A stretch of 64,000 bases of DNA, taken from assembly GCF_026151655.1 (NCBI RefSeq), contig NZ_JAMQPN010000001.1:372001-436000 (forward strand). Direction: 5' to 3'. A model generated the notes under the pieces. That model worked only from the letters and a program-made list of their open reading frames with translations, did no database searches and was not told the DNA's origin. Made by a program: the position numbers and the translations under genes. Shown here piece after piece: positions 28,825-38,037 of the stretch; position 1 is the stretch's first letter, and each line of letters starts with the position of its first letter. This DNA is from Leptospira soteropolitanensis (GTDB taxonomy: Bacteria > Spirochaetota > Leptospiria > Leptospirales > Leptospiraceae).

Positions 28825-29750
28825 TAATTGAACCCGATGTTATTGGTTATCAGACGAAAAATATCCATCAATAATGAGGATTCTTCAAATTCAGATCCTA
28901 AGATTATTGGTTTCGGTACAAAAATAACTAGGAATGATACTAACATGATGGATCCAAAGTAGAATCGAAATTTTCCTATTCCTGAAACAGAATCACGAAT
29001 AAAAGGATGTTCCACTTTCACCACATAATAAATGATAAAACCCCAAAGTAACCAGGTAAAATGAATCAATGCAAAAATTAAGAATAGTGTGAATAAACCG
29101 TGAATCCATTTTCGATAATTTTCGCCAAACATAGAATATATGACATGACCACCATCCAATTGTCCAAACGGTAACAAATTTACGGCCGTAATCAAAAGTC
29201 CTACCCATCCCGCTTTAGCTAGGGGATGAGCTTGTATGTCCATTGTGGCAAAATCGATAGGTCCCAAAATCCACTGACTCGTAAAATATGTAAAAAGACT
29301 GTCTCCAAAAAATAAAAATCCCGACCGATCAAACCCAGGAGGTATTTCTATTACCTTCGATAGGCTAATACCAACTAACCATGCAATCATCGAAAGTACT
29401 AAACTAGCTGTTGGTCCACCAATCCCAATATCGAATAGGACTTTTTTATCTGGAATCTGCTGTTTAATTTGAATGACCGCCCCCATAGTTCCGATAGGAC
29501 CCACAGGTAATGGAATAAAAAATGGCCAAGTTGCTTTCACTCCATAAAATCGAGCTGGCAAATAATGTCCCATTTCATGTGCAAAAAGAATGAATAACAA
29601 TGATACCGAATAGGGCCAATTCTGTAAAAACACCAATTTATAATTCTCTAATGTTTGAGGCACTTGAGGATTTAGAAAAATATCAGAGTAAGTTAAAGTA
29701 AAAAACGTGAGAATGAATAAAAGGATATGTAATGTTTTTTTTGATTCCAA
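28824..29750 (-). CDS. M50 site-2 protease family membrane metalloprotease
   Basis: A 308-residue protein with six or more membrane helices. The zinc motif HEMGH (H58, E59, H62) lies in the second helix, and LLPFGQLDGGHV supplies the third ligand Asp. Together these make an intact active site. The family cleaves membrane-embedded anti-sigma factors or other signal proteins. No PDZ domain is seen between the catalytic motifs, so it is a minimal type. It leads an operon with the beta-propeller and lipoprotein genes. No candidate substrate is next to it. Confidence 0.88.
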   Translation of the reverse strand: MESKKTLHILLFILTFFTLTYSDIFLNPQVPQTLENYKLVFLQNWPYSVSLLFILFAHEMGHYLPARFYGVKATWPFFIPLPVGPIGTMGAVIQIKQQIPDKKVLFDIGIGGPTASLVLSMIAWLVGISLSKVIEIPPGFDRSGFLFFGDSLFTYFTSQWILGPIDFATMDIQAHPLAKAGWVGLLITAVNLLPFGQLDGGHVIYSMFGENYRKWIHGLFTLFLIFALIHFTWLLWGFIIYYVVKVEHPFIRDSVSGIGKFRFYFGSIMLVSFLVIFVPKPIILGSEFEESSLLMDIFRLITNNIGFN

Positions 29751-30108
29751 AGTCGGAACAACCTAGAAAGTTATTTCTACTCGAAAGGATAAATTACTTA
29801 GTTAAAGAATCAATGATAAACCTGTCTAAATTTGAAATTTGGCCGAATCTTTTGAGTCTGAACTGGATTCAGATTAGATCTTAGTTCCTGAGCCTTTGGT
29901 AAATCTGTGTCATTTCCGGTTGAATTGTCAAAGTTGAATTTTTTTGTAAACTTTACGAAGGGAAAATATTCTTCCTAAATTTAGGTCTTTTGAATCCACT
30001 GAACAAGTGGATTTTCTGTACACATTCCAAACTCCGATTCCATTAAATCTTTCCCAACTCTCGGAAAAGTTGACTTGTCTAAATAGTAATTTTAAAACCA
30101 ACTAATCA
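29751..30108. promoter_or_regulatory. Leader/intergenic region before cysE with hairpin and palindrome
   Basis: 358 bases without a gene. A perfect palindrome CCTAAATTTAGG (29974-29985) is followed by a stable hairpin: AATCCACT (29993-30000), loop GAACA, AGTGGATT (30006-30013). A possible promoter is TTGTCA (29925-29930) with TAAACT (29947-29952), 16 bases apart, which would put both structures in the 5' leader of cysE. An attenuator or operator role is possible. I see no known riboswitch fold. Confidence 0.35.
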
Positions 30109-30825
30109 ATGTTTGAAAATATCAAAATTATCAAAAAATTTGACCCGGCGGCCAAATCCTATTTGGAAATAGTCCTTTGTTATCCCGGTCTACACGCCCT
30201 TTGGCTTCATAAATTTGCGCATTTACTTTATCAACTTCGCCTACCAATCATTCCGAGACTAGTGAATTACATTAGCCGTTTTTTGACCGGCATTGACATT
30301 CACCCTGGAGCAAAAATTGCACCCGGTGTTTTTATTGACCACGGTTCTGGAGTTGTGATCGGTGAGACTGCCATTGTTGGTTCTGGTTCCCTAATTTTCC
30401 AAGGAGTGACTCTCGGTGGAACTGGAAAGGAATCAGGCAAACGCCATCCAACTATTGGAAAAAACGTTGTGATTGGAGCGGGAGCGAAAGTGCTTGGAAA
30501 CATTATCGTAGAAGATCATGTCAGGGTTGGTGCCGGTTCTGTTGTGATGAGAAATGTTCCAGCAGGATGTACTGTTGTTGGAATTCCCGGAAAAGTGGTA
30601 AAAGCTGGTGACATAGCATCTGATAGCGTAGAACAAATGTTAGAACATAACCAAATGCCAGATCCAATCGCTAAAGTTTTTTCCGTTTTACTGGAAAAAG
30701 TGGAAACACAACAACAACTCATTAACAAATTGTATGAGAAACAACAGCTATTAGAAAAAGCATCTGACGAGGCTCCAGAGAACGATCGTTTGATTCAAGA
30801 GTTCATTCACGGAGACGGAATTTAA
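30109..30825 (+). CDS. cysE: Serine O-acetyltransferase
   Basis: Makes O-acetylserine, the precursor of cysteine. The 238-residue protein has the SAT N-terminal helices (YPGLHALWLHKFAHLLY) and a left-handed beta-helix of hexapeptide repeats (GIDIHPGAKIAPGVFIDHGSGVVIGETAIVG, GTGKESGKRHPTIGKNVVIGAGAKVLG, about residues 62-160). The HGSGVVIGETA motif is the family hallmark with the catalytic His. The C-terminal helix and tail, usually the site of cysteine feedback and cysteine synthase binding, are long (about residues 175-238) and Gln-rich. It overlaps the convergent lipoprotein gene by four bases. Confidence 0.93.
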   Translation: MFENIKIIKKFDPAAKSYLEIVLCYPGLHALWLHKFAHLLYQLRLPIIPRLVNYISRFLTGIDIHPGAKIAPGVFIDHGSGVVIGETAIVGSGSLIFQGVTLGGTGKESGKRHPTIGKNVVIGAGAKVLGNIIVEDHVRVGAGSVVMRNVPAGCTVVGIPGKVVKAGDIASDSVEQMLEHNQMPDPIAKVFSVLLEKVETQQQLINKLYEKQQLLEKASDEAPENDRLIQEFIHGDGI

Positions 30826-31706
30826 AATTCTTTTAAAAGTTCCGTTTTTTTACGATCATATTCTTCATCAGTAATGAGTTTGTTTTTTCGCATTTCTTCT
30901 AATGCCTTTAGTTTTTCAGGAACAGATTTCCAATGTTCTAATGGTGGATTATTTTCGTCCTCTTTTGGATAACGAAAAAGAGGAGGATTTGGCATCAATT
31001 CCGGAATATTAAAAATAATAATATTTCCATAGATTCCATTTTTACTTCGACTTTTGTCTTTGTACAAACTAGTCTGTTGCCGATCCCGTAACCAAAGTTC
31101 TGGCCGGTAAATAGGCTGAATTAAAGAGGGATGAAAAAGAACCCAGTCTTCAAAGGAATATTGCGTTTGAAATGTGATATTTGTATTCATTTCATGAAAC
31201 AACAATACCAACCCATTTTCTGTACTTAGTATATAAAAACTTGTTTTTAATATTTTAACATTTGGGGAAAGAATATCATCTAATTTAAAAATGCAAAGGT
31301 ATACTTTTGGTTCTTCACTATTTACAATTTTTTCTGCAAACTTTTGTATTTCAGGAAGGTAGGATTCTGGCACTAATACATCCCAATCCTCGTAAGCAAG
31401 AACGCCACGTTTGTATTGGATGGATTTTAACAAATTGGTTAGTTCATTAAAATTTTTAGAGTTAACCTTAAGTAAAGAAATTTCGCTAGGAAAAATTTTT
31501 TTCCATTCCTCTTCCTCTACTTCGAAAAACGCCAAGGAAGCTGAAGAATCGATCAACTTGATTTTGCGGGAAAAACTAGAACATCCGTAAACAAAAAAAA
31601 TCAGAATCAAAACGCAGAAAATTTTTGCACTTGCCGTTAATGAATTTATAAATAGGTAAAAAACTGTGTCACGATTAGTATTATTCATTTTAGCAGTGGT
31701 ATTCAT
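30822..31706 (-). CDS. Predicted lipoprotein with SHOCT-like C-terminus
   Basis: A 294-residue protein. The signal ends with a lipobox (FFVYGC, cysteine at about residue 42). The N-terminus before it is long, so the start may be ATG 31688 rather than 31706; neither has a clear Shine-Dalgarno. The last 35 residues, PEKLKALEEMRKNKLITDEEYDRKKTELL in short form, match the SHOCT pattern (L..L...G.IT..EFE..K..LL) used for oligomerisation in many bacterial proteins. The middle 200 residues are not recognised. The 5' end overlaps the 5' end of the divergent gene starting at 31666. Confidence 0.72.
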   Translation of the reverse strand: MNTTAKMNNTNRDTVFYLFINSLTASAKIFCVLILIFFVYGCSSFSRKIKLIDSSASLAFFEVEEEEWKKIFPSEISLLKVNSKNFNELTNLLKSIQYKRGVLAYEDWDVLVPESYLPEIQKFAEKIVNSEEPKVYLCIFKLDDILSPNVKILKTSFYILSTENGLVLLFHEMNTNITFQTQYSFEDWVLFHPSLIQPIYRPELWLRDRQQTSLYKDKSRSKNGIYGNIIIFNIPELMPNPPLFRYPKEDENNPPLEHWKSVPEKLKALEEMRKNKLITDEEYDRKKTELLKEF

Positions 31707-32163
31707 ATCTCAGGAAGAATGGGAGGCACAGTCCATGCCACAATTTCACATGAAGGACCAATATGGGCAATCGTATTCTGATAGTTCCGTTAAGGGAAAA
31801 CCTGTTGTTCTAATGGGATGTTACCTGCGTGATTTAGAACTTTGCAGAAAACAAGGCCGAAAGCTATATTGGAAAATGCAAAATTTACTATGGAAAGATA
31901 GTTCCAAAGTTCACTTTCTCCTTTATTTAGATTTTCAAGAAACAAACAAACTTGTGGAAAATTATTTAGAAGAATCCAAAACAAAACAATACGAAAGTAT
32001 TCTTTTAGATCGTAAAGGACATCTTACAGTTGGTCTAAACAAGGGTGAATCCTATTTACGAATTTTTAATAAATCAGGCAAATTGATTTCATCATCCTAT
32101 CAGGAAGAAATGGATGAAAACCTCATTCAAGAAATATATGGAATTCTTAAAAAAGAAATATAA
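31666..32163 (+). CDS. Exported thioredoxin-fold-like protein without a CXXC motif
   Basis: A 165-residue protein that starts with GTG at 31666 (TAGG 9 bases upstream). It has a signal-like N-terminus (MSRLVLFILAVVFIS), then PQFHMKDQYGQSYSDSSVKGKPVVLMGC, which is the opening of a redoxin/TlpA-like domain. The usual CXXC is absent: the cysteines are in GCYLRDLELC, six residues apart, so a peroxiredoxin- or YtfJ-like role without a redox pair is more likely. The next gene overlaps its end by 26 bases, so both are probably co-translated. Its 5' end overlaps the divergent lipoprotein gene by up to 41 bases. Confidence 0.7.
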   Translation: MSRLVLFILAVVFISQEEWEAQSMPQFHMKDQYGQSYSDSSVKGKPVVLMGCYLRDLELCRKQGRKLYWKMQNLLWKDSSKVHFLLYLDFQETNKLVENYLEESKTKQYESILLDRKGHLTVGLNKGESYLRIFNKSGKLISSSYQEEMDENLIQEIYGILKKEI

Positions 32164-33361
32164 CCTACAAAAATCTTTATTCTTCATAATAGTAGTTTTT
32201 ACTATTTCGAATTGTTTTCAAAAAAATCAAAATTACTATGAGTTTTGGAAAGGTTACGATCACTTACAACGCTCCATTAAATCTACTTCAAAAAACGAAG
32301 TTTATTTTTCTGCTCTGGCAGGCAGTCTTAGTGAAGAAAACGAAACATTATTACAAAAAACATCCGAAGGTTATCCTTTCCTTTCCCTCTATGGTAACAT
32401 AGACAATCAACAAAATTGGAATCTATATTGGAACGAAACAATCCCGCCAAAATACGATTATATGGCAAAAGTCACTTTCACTCCAAAAATTTGGGAGGAA
32501 CGAGAAATCTATACGGTCGAAAGAAAGATCATTCACAAACTAAATGGCTATCAACCTAGAGACTTTTTTAAATGGTTCCATGATTTTGTTTTTGCAATCA
32601 ATGATCATAATGCGTATCAGACTTTAAAATCAACCTCCCAGAACTTACAATTCCTATGTAGCTCTATGCAGTGCCATGTAACAGAAAATGCTGAATGGCA
32701 TACTCTAGAGTTTACAATCAATGAAGATACAAAAACAAAATTTCCAGGATTTTATCAAAGAACAGGTTCACGTTTAGAAAAAACTAAGTTAAATCTGGAA
32801 ATTTGGGACAAGTTCAACCCGACGCATAAGTTAAAAATTACTAACCAAGGAAAAACGATCCAATTTCATTTTCCTGTCAATCTCCCGTCCGATTATTTTC
32901 TTTCACCAAAAGAAATACGTTTTTTAGGTGATTTTGAAATCAGATCTTTTGGAATCACTGTAAAAATTCAAAACTTAGAATATAGACTAAAAACGAACTT
33001 TGAGAAACAAACAGATACGCTTGATGGACATTTTGTACGAATTGGGAAAAAAGAAATTAATGGAAACTTTTTTTATGTCATTCCACAAGGATTTGTGAAT
33101 TTTTTCATCCCAGGAAATCTGGATGAATACTTTAACGAATTTTTCATTCTACTCATACAAGGAACACAAGGAAGGGGCGGATCGCAAATTCATGCCACGT
33201 TCAGAAAAACAGAACGAGGTCAAATCAACACGATCACAACATACAATGAAATTAAACGGAAACGTTTTTCTTTGTTTGGTGGAGATGATTCCCAAAAAGC
33301 AAGTAACGATTTTGATTTTTTTGCGTCTTGGGAAGATGCTATGTTGTTAGATTTAAAATAA
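32138..33361 (+). CDS. Predicted lipoprotein, function unknown
   Basis: From ATG 32138 the product has 407 residues; an ATG at 32114 is also in frame but would lengthen the overlap with the previous gene. The N-terminus has a hydrophobic core (LFFIIVVFTI) and a lipobox-like SNC. The mature region is beta-rich, with many aromatic residues, and has two cysteines in CSSMQC. I recognise no family. It is downstream of the thioredoxin-fold protein with a 26-base overlap, so the pair may act together at the envelope. Confidence 0.72.
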   Translation: MEFLKKKYNLQKSLFFIIVVFTISNCFQKNQNYYEFWKGYDHLQRSIKSTSKNEVYFSALAGSLSEENETLLQKTSEGYPFLSLYGNIDNQQNWNLYWNETIPPKYDYMAKVTFTPKIWEEREIYTVERKIIHKLNGYQPRDFFKWFHDFVFAINDHNAYQTLKSTSQNLQFLCSSMQCHVTENAEWHTLEFTINEDTKTKFPGFYQRTGSRLEKTKLNLEIWDKFNPTHKLKITNQGKTIQFHFPVNLPSDYFLSPKEIRFLGDFEIRSFGITVKIQNLEYRLKTNFEKQTDTLDGHFVRIGKKEINGNFFYVIPQGFVNFFIPGNLDEYFNEFFILLIQGTQGRGGSQIHATFRKTERGQINTITTYNEIKRKRFSLFGGDDSQKASNDFDFFASWEDAMLLDLK

Positions 33362-33425
33362 AAAATTCATTCGAGAAAATCAAAAATTGCAATCATAACG
33401 AAGAACAACCAATTTACGGTCTTAA

Positions 33426-34031
33426 CTAAGAATTAATAAAGTTCCGAAGTAAGTCCTTTCCCTCTTCCGAACCAAAAGATTCGGGATGAAACTGGACCCC
33501 TTCAATTTTTAAAGTTTTATGCCGTAGGCCCATGATTTCGCCCTTCCCTTCCCCGGATGAAACCCGAGCAGTAATTTCCAGATCTGTTGGTAAAGTGGAT
33601 TCCTTTGCCACTAAGGAATGATAACGCATAATTTCTATTCCTTGAGTTAAACCAAAGAAAACACCTTTTCCATCATGTTCAATGGGCGATAGTTTCCCAT
33701 GCATTGCTACATTGGCGCGAACCACTTCCCCACCGAAAACCGTTGCCATTCCTTGCATTCCAAGACAAATTCCAAGCACCGAAGTTGTTTTTCCAAGTTC
33801 CTTAAGAATATCGGCACTCACTCCAAAATATGCGGGGTCTGCTGGATGACCGGGACCAGGTGAAATTATAATTTTATCATAGTTAGCTGATTTAATCCAT
33901 TCAAAAGGTTTTTCATCATTTCGGATGACATCCAATTGAAAAGGTTTCTCTCTTTCTTCTAAGATTTCGCCTACAATTTGGTAAAGATTGAATGTAAAAG
34001 AATCATAATTGTCTAAGATAAGGACTTTCAT
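33426..34031 (-). CDS. trpG: Anthranilate synthase component II (glutamine amidotransferase)
   Basis: A 201-residue TrpG/PabA-family glutaminase: [32 protein letters not shown] with the nucleophile Cys, and the catalytic HPESF. It supplies ammonia to component I, whose gene lies 60 bases upstream on the same strand. The partner's TrpE-like features make the tryptophan pathway more likely than folate, but the protein could serve both, as in some bacteria. A second amidotransferase of this family is at 8471-9040. Confidence 0.87.
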   Translation of the reverse strand: MKVLILDNYDSFTFNLYQIVGEILEEREKPFQLDVIRNDEKPFEWIKSANYDKIIISPGPGHPADPAYFGVSADILKELGKTTSVLGICLGMQGMATVFGGEVVRANVAMHGKLSPIEHDGKGVFFGLTQGIEIMRYHSLVAKESTLPTDLEITARVSSGEGKGEIMGLRHKTLKIEGVQFHPESFGSEEGKDLLRNFINS

Positions 34032-34091
34032 TTTGATTTCTGCTTCTCCTCGTTTTTTAGCTACTCGTTTTGCCCTATTATTTGTTACAAA

Positions 34092-35474
34092 CTAAGGAGC
34101 TTTATGTAAATCTAAAGCCTTTCTAACTGATGCCATTTTATTGATAATTTCTTGGTATTCATCTTCAGGCTTAGAATCAAAAACAATTCCTCCCGAAGCT
34201 CGAACAAAGCCTTTGTTCCCATTTACAAAAAAACTACGAATGGGAATGGCAAAAGTACAATCTCCATTCAAACCAAAACTTCCAACGGCGCCACCATAAG
34301 GGCCACGAGGTGATTTTTCAATTCGTTCAATAATTTTCATCGATTCAATTTTAGGAGCTCCAGATAGAGTTCCTGCTGGAAATGAAGAAGCAAGTCCAGA
34401 AAACATATCTTCTTTAGAAGAAAGAATTCCCACCACTTCACTAGAGATATGTTGCACATGAGAGAATCTTTTCACATCAAAACGCCTACGAACTTTCACA
34501 GTACCAAATTTTGCCACTCGCCCCACATCATTGCGGTGGAGATCAATTAGCATATTGTGCTCTGCGATTTCTTTCGGATCGGTTAATAGTTTTCGAGCAA
34601 GGAGTGTGTCTTCTTTTGCATCAACTCCTCGTTTGGTGGTTCCTGCCAAAGGAAAAGATTCCATTTCTCCTTGTCGTAATCGAAATAGTAATTCAGGACT
34701 TGCACCCAAAATCACTCGAGTTCCAAATTTCACATAATACATATGAGGAGAGGGATTAATTTCACGAAGAGTTTCATAAATTGCCAAGGGGTTTCCTTCT
34801 ACTTTATAAATTTCTTCAAATCCAATTTGGCACTGAAAGGTGTTTCCGGCTTTTACTTCTTCTAAAGCTTCTTCCACCATTTGTTTGTGCACTTCCTTAG
34901 ATAGTCCAGCTTGTAATAAAGAAACCTTTGCTTGTGGTTTCTGAGATTTATCTTTTGCTAAATGTTCTAAGATTTGATTCACTTCTTTGATACGATTTGT
35001 TCCATTATCAAAATAAATGAGTTCCCCTGTAAATTTGTCATAGATAAGACCATCCAAATACAATCCGAAAATCATCGCAGGAAAATCAGGATGTGGTTTT
35101 AGTTTGAGTTTTGGCTCAAAGAATTGCATACTTTGATAACCGAGATAACCGACAAATCCTCCCGCATAACTAATGCTTAGCGAATTATAATCTGTGAGCT
35201 CTCTTAAAGCAAAATATGGATTATCAACAGAGTATTTTTTTCCATCAATTTCTAAGGTACCTGGCTCTCCCAGAATGAGATGAGAAGGTTGGAATCCAAT
35301 CACAGAGTAACGAGAATCGTATTGGTTGTCTCCTGCTGATTCTAACAAAAAACAATTTTCGTATTTTGCCTCAATGACCCGAAAGAGTTTCCAAAACTCG
35401 ATTCCTTCCGGCAAGGTTAATGAAGTGTAATTGGGTTTTTTGGGGATCTTGATTTTCGGAAGTGTTTGGCTCAT
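34092..35474 (-). CDS. trpE: Anthranilate synthase component I (TrpE type)
   Basis: A 460-residue chorismate-binding enzyme. Two features favour TrpE over PabB: LLES at residues 43-46, the motif that binds tryptophan for feedback inhibition, and PLAGT where TrpE has PIAGT; PabB has a lysine at this Ala position. FPAGTLSGAPK and the terminal DEYQEIINKMASVRKAL are typical of the chorismate-binding family. It makes anthranilate from chorismate with ammonia from the neighbour trpG. No leader peptide or trp attenuator can be seen between 35474 and sodB. Confidence 0.85.
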   Translation of the reverse strand: MSQTLPKIKIPKKPNYTSLTLPEGIEFWKLFRVIEAKYENCFLLESAGDNQYDSRYSVIGFQPSHLILGEPGTLEIDGKKYSVDNPYFALRELTDYNSLSISYAGGFVGYLGYQSMQFFEPKLKLKPHPDFPAMIFGLYLDGLIYDKFTGELIYFDNGTNRIKEVNQILEHLAKDKSQKPQAKVSLLQAGLSKEVHKQMVEEALEEVKAGNTFQCQIGFEEIYKVEGNPLAIYETLREINPSPHMYYVKFGTRVILGASPELLFRLRQGEMESFPLAGTTKRGVDAKEDTLLARKLLTDPKEIAEHNMLIDLHRNDVGRVAKFGTVKVRRRFDVKRFSHVQHISSEVVGILSSKEDMFSGLASSFPAGTLSGAPKIESMKIIERIEKSPRGPYGGAVGSFGLNGDCTFAIPIRSFFVNGNKGFVRASGGIVFDSKPEDEYQEIINKMASVRKALDLHKAP

Positions 35475-35527
35475 AAAAACTCTGTATTAGGTACCAAGAT
35501 TCATTTTGAATCTTTAAATGAAATAAA

Positions 35528-35559
35528 AAAGGCAGGTCCGAATTCCGGAACCTGCCTTT
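35528..35559 (-). terminator. Rho-independent terminator of sodB
   Basis: AAAGGCAGGT (35528-35537) pairs perfectly with ACCTGCCTTT (35550-35559). Read on the minus strand the stem is followed by a T-rich run. It lies directly downstream of sodB, so transcription should stop before trpE. Confidence 0.85.
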
Positions 35560-35584
35560 CGATCTGCGATTCTTAAATTCGTTC

Positions 35585-36160
35585 TTATTTTAAGTTTTGG
35601 TTTGCAAAGTCCCAGTTCACTAAATTCCAGAATGCTTCTACGTATTTTGGACGGGCATTGCGGAAATCAATATAGTAAGCATGTTCCCAAACATCGATCG
35701 TTAACAAAGATTGGAGTCCATCTTTCAAAGGGCTACCAGCATTGCTTGTATTCACGATTTCTAATCCATCACCTTTTTTAACAAGCCAGGTCCAACCTGA
35801 TCCAAAGTTAGTAATGGCCGATTGGGAAAACTTTTCTTTAAACGCATCAAAGGATCCGAATGATTTTGTGATTAAATCAGCAACAGCACCTGTAGGAGCT
35901 CCGCCACCTTTAGGGGAAAGGGAATGCCAATAGAAGGTGTGGTTCCAAATTTGCGCGGCGTTATTAAAAATTCCGCCAGAAGATTTTTTTACAATTTCTT
36001 CAAGAGTTGCATTTTCAAACTCAGTCCCTTTGATTAGGTTGTTGAGGTTTGTAACGTAAGTTTGGTGGTGTTTTCCATAGTGAAACTCTAAAGTTTCAGG
36101 TGAAATGTGCGGAAGAAGGGCATCCTTTGCATAAGGAAGTTCTGGGAGTTTATGTTCCAT
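35585..36160 (-). CDS. sodB: Superoxide dismutase, iron type
   Basis: Converts superoxide to peroxide and oxygen. The 191-residue protein begins [20 protein letters not shown] and contains [15 protein letters not shown] (metal His), [14 protein letters not shown] (metal His; the Gln in AAQ is typical of Fe-SOD, where Mn enzymes have Gly) and [11 protein letters not shown] (metal Asp and His). It has no signal peptide, so it is cytoplasmic. From general knowledge, pathogenic Leptospira lack a superoxide dismutase while saprophytes have one; this suggests a saprophyte-type genome, subject to a check. A clear terminator follows the gene. Confidence 0.95.
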   Translation of the reverse strand: MEHKLPELPYAKDALLPHISPETLEFHYGKHHQTYVTNLNNLIKGTEFENATLEEIVKKSSGGIFNNAAQIWNHTFYWHSLSPKGGGAPTGAVADLITKSFGSFDAFKEKFSQSAITNFGSGWTWLVKKGDGLEIVNTSNAGSPLKDGLQSLLTIDVWEHAYYIDFRNARPKYVEAFWNLVNWDFANQNLK

Positions 36161-36268
36161 GATCGATCTCCTGATGGATTCAAGTGTAATTGTATTTTGT
36201 ATCTAGTATGGATCGCAAAAGCAAACCGTAAACTAAAAAAGTAGAACAATTCTAATCGTTCGCCTCTA

Positions 36269-37111
36269 TTAATTTCGACTGACTGTAGAACGAACAGTCT
36301 TTAATAAATTTAAAATTTCTGAATGTAAAACTCCATTAGAAGCTACTAACTCAGGAAGACCAGTATAGTAATGAACTCCATTTAAGTCCGTCAATTTCCC
36401 ACCTGCTTCCGATAAAATCACAGAAATGGCCGAAACGTCCCAATGTTTTACAGTTTTTTCCCATATAGCATCCATCACACCTTCTGCGATAAAACAAGCA
36501 TCCAAAACAAAAGAACCAGTCCTACGAAAGGATCTTGCGTAGGTTAAAAATCCAGATAAATCAGCCATAATCTCTTGGATCATATGGGCTCTTTTTGTGG
36601 GAAGATTGGGTGAAAAGATAGCTCGATTTAATTCGGATATTCGGGAGGTAACAATGGGTTCTCCATTTTTGTATGCGCCCTCACCAAGCACAGCTGAGTA
36701 TACAGATTCCTGTGGAGGTACAATCACCACTCCACCAACAGGAGTTTCCCTATGCTCTAACCCAAAGGAAATTGCATACAAAGGAAGGCCTCGAACAAAA
36801 TTCATAGATCCATCCACCGGATCCAATACCCACTTAAAGTCACCACCATCAATGGTTGGTTTGTCCTCACAAATAATTCCATCTTTTGGAAAAGACTTTT
36901 GTAAAAAGCGAATTAAAATATCACCTAACTTACCATCGGCGGCATCAATTCTTTCTTTTTCATCTGCATCAGTTTCTGACCGAATCGCAGACACTTCCCG
37001 TTGGATTTTTTTTGCTTCATGGATGATTCCCATCGCATTTGCTTTTACGTATTCAATCCGTTTGATGGTTTCATCTACGGGGAAATTAATGGTTGGTGAA
37101 GATATGCCCAT
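36269..37111 (-). CDS. Inositol monophosphatase family protein
   Basis: A 280-residue FIG-superfamily phosphatase. Metal and catalytic motifs are present: ICEDKPTIDGGDFKWVLDPVDGSMNF (the WVLDPVDGS motif) and WDVSAISVILSEAGG near the C-terminus. It could be an inositol-1-phosphatase, a fructose-1,6-bisphosphatase-like or a CysQ-type PAP phosphatase; the sequence does not decide. The start is 11 bases downstream of the preceding hypothetical gene on the same strand, so they form an operon. Confidence 0.87.
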   Translation of the reverse strand: MGISSPTINFPVDETIKRIEYVKANAMGIIHEAKKIQREVSAIRSETDADEKERIDAADGKLGDILIRFLQKSFPKDGIICEDKPTIDGGDFKWVLDPVDGSMNFVRGLPLYAISFGLEHRETPVGGVVIVPPQESVYSAVLGEGAYKNGEPIVTSRISELNRAIFSPNLPTKRAHMIQEIMADLSGFLTYARSFRRTGSFVLDACFIAEGVMDAIWEKTVKHWDVSAISVILSEAGGKLTDLNGVHYYTGLPELVASNGVLHSEILNLLKTVRSTVSRN

Positions 37112-37122
37112 ACTACCTGCTT

Positions 37123-38013
37123 TTAATTATCGGATGATTTTTGTAGGACTTTCCATAAAATATTACCAGACTTTGACTGAGTTCTTTCAACGTCAAAGGA
37201 CGAAAGGTATTTATGGTATTTTTTTAATGTTTCATCTGGGATTCCAGATTCTGTTTGGGTTAATATAGGATAAAAATTTCGAAATTGCTGAATTGTTTTT
37301 GGTAAACTTGGAATAAGAAAACGTAGGGACAATGACAAATAATCAATACCAATCGGGCTATAAATTCTGCCTAATTTCCAAACATCTGCAGTAATTCCTA
37401 ATTCTTCACGAATTTTTGATTCAGTATCTGAAAAATCAATTTCATCAAAAATCTCTGAAAACTTTCGAATTGGTTTGGAATCATCCCTTTCCGATTCAAC
37501 GCGAAAAACACCACCCTGAAATCGTTTTGCTTCAAAGTCCGTAATGTTTTCCCCATCTTCTTTCGTGGAATGTAGATGGATGATTTTAGTCTGAAAATAC
37601 AATCGATCTGTAATGATGGATGGAGTCATATTTTGTGAGCCAGGTTTTTTGATTTCTTCTGACCCCGCTCCACCCAAGTACAACATATCAACAGAAAACA
37701 CATATAAAAAACGAGAAGAGCCAAATAACATGGGACGAACAAAAAACAATTTTCCAGTTTCCCGTTTGGGCCTAGGTTCTGGCAATAAACAGGTTCCTTC
37801 TATGGCTTCGGGAATATATTTTAAAATGGTATGAACAAAATCTTTTATATCACCAAACTCAGGTTGAGTGACAGATGTTCCTGAGATTACAAATTTTTCA
37901 GGAAACTGTATGTAAGGTGTGTGTAAATTATCCACATAAATGTCGCCTGGTTTATTTTTAGCAGACGTTTCATTTAGTATCCGGTTTATTGATTTATAAT
38001 CTTGTATTTTCAT
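37123..38013 (-). CDS. Hypothetical protein, no family recognised
   Basis: A 296-residue soluble protein without a signal peptide. The most notable segment, TGKLFFVRPMLFGSSRFLYVFSVDMLYLGGAG, may be a beta hairpin region; the C-terminus is charged. I see no catalytic motif. It precedes the inositol-phosphatase-like gene by 11 bases and follows the beta-galactosidase gene by 24 bases, so the three may be one transcript. Its length, codon use and stop position look like a real gene. Confidence 0.7.
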   Translation of the reverse strand: MKIQDYKSINRILNETSAKNKPGDIYVDNLHTPYIQFPEKFVISGTSVTQPEFGDIKDFVHTILKYIPEAIEGTCLLPEPRPKRETGKLFFVRPMLFGSSRFLYVFSVDMLYLGGAGSEEIKKPGSQNMTPSIITDRLYFQTKIIHLHSTKEDGENITDFEAKRFQGGVFRVESERDDSKPIRKFSEIFDEIDFSDTESKIREELGITADVWKLGRIYSPIGIDYLSLSLRFLIPSLPKTIQQFRNFYPILTQTESGIPDETLKKYHKYLSSFDVERTQSKSGNILWKVLQKSSDN

Positions 38014-38037
38014 TTTCTATATTAAAATACCAAAGTT

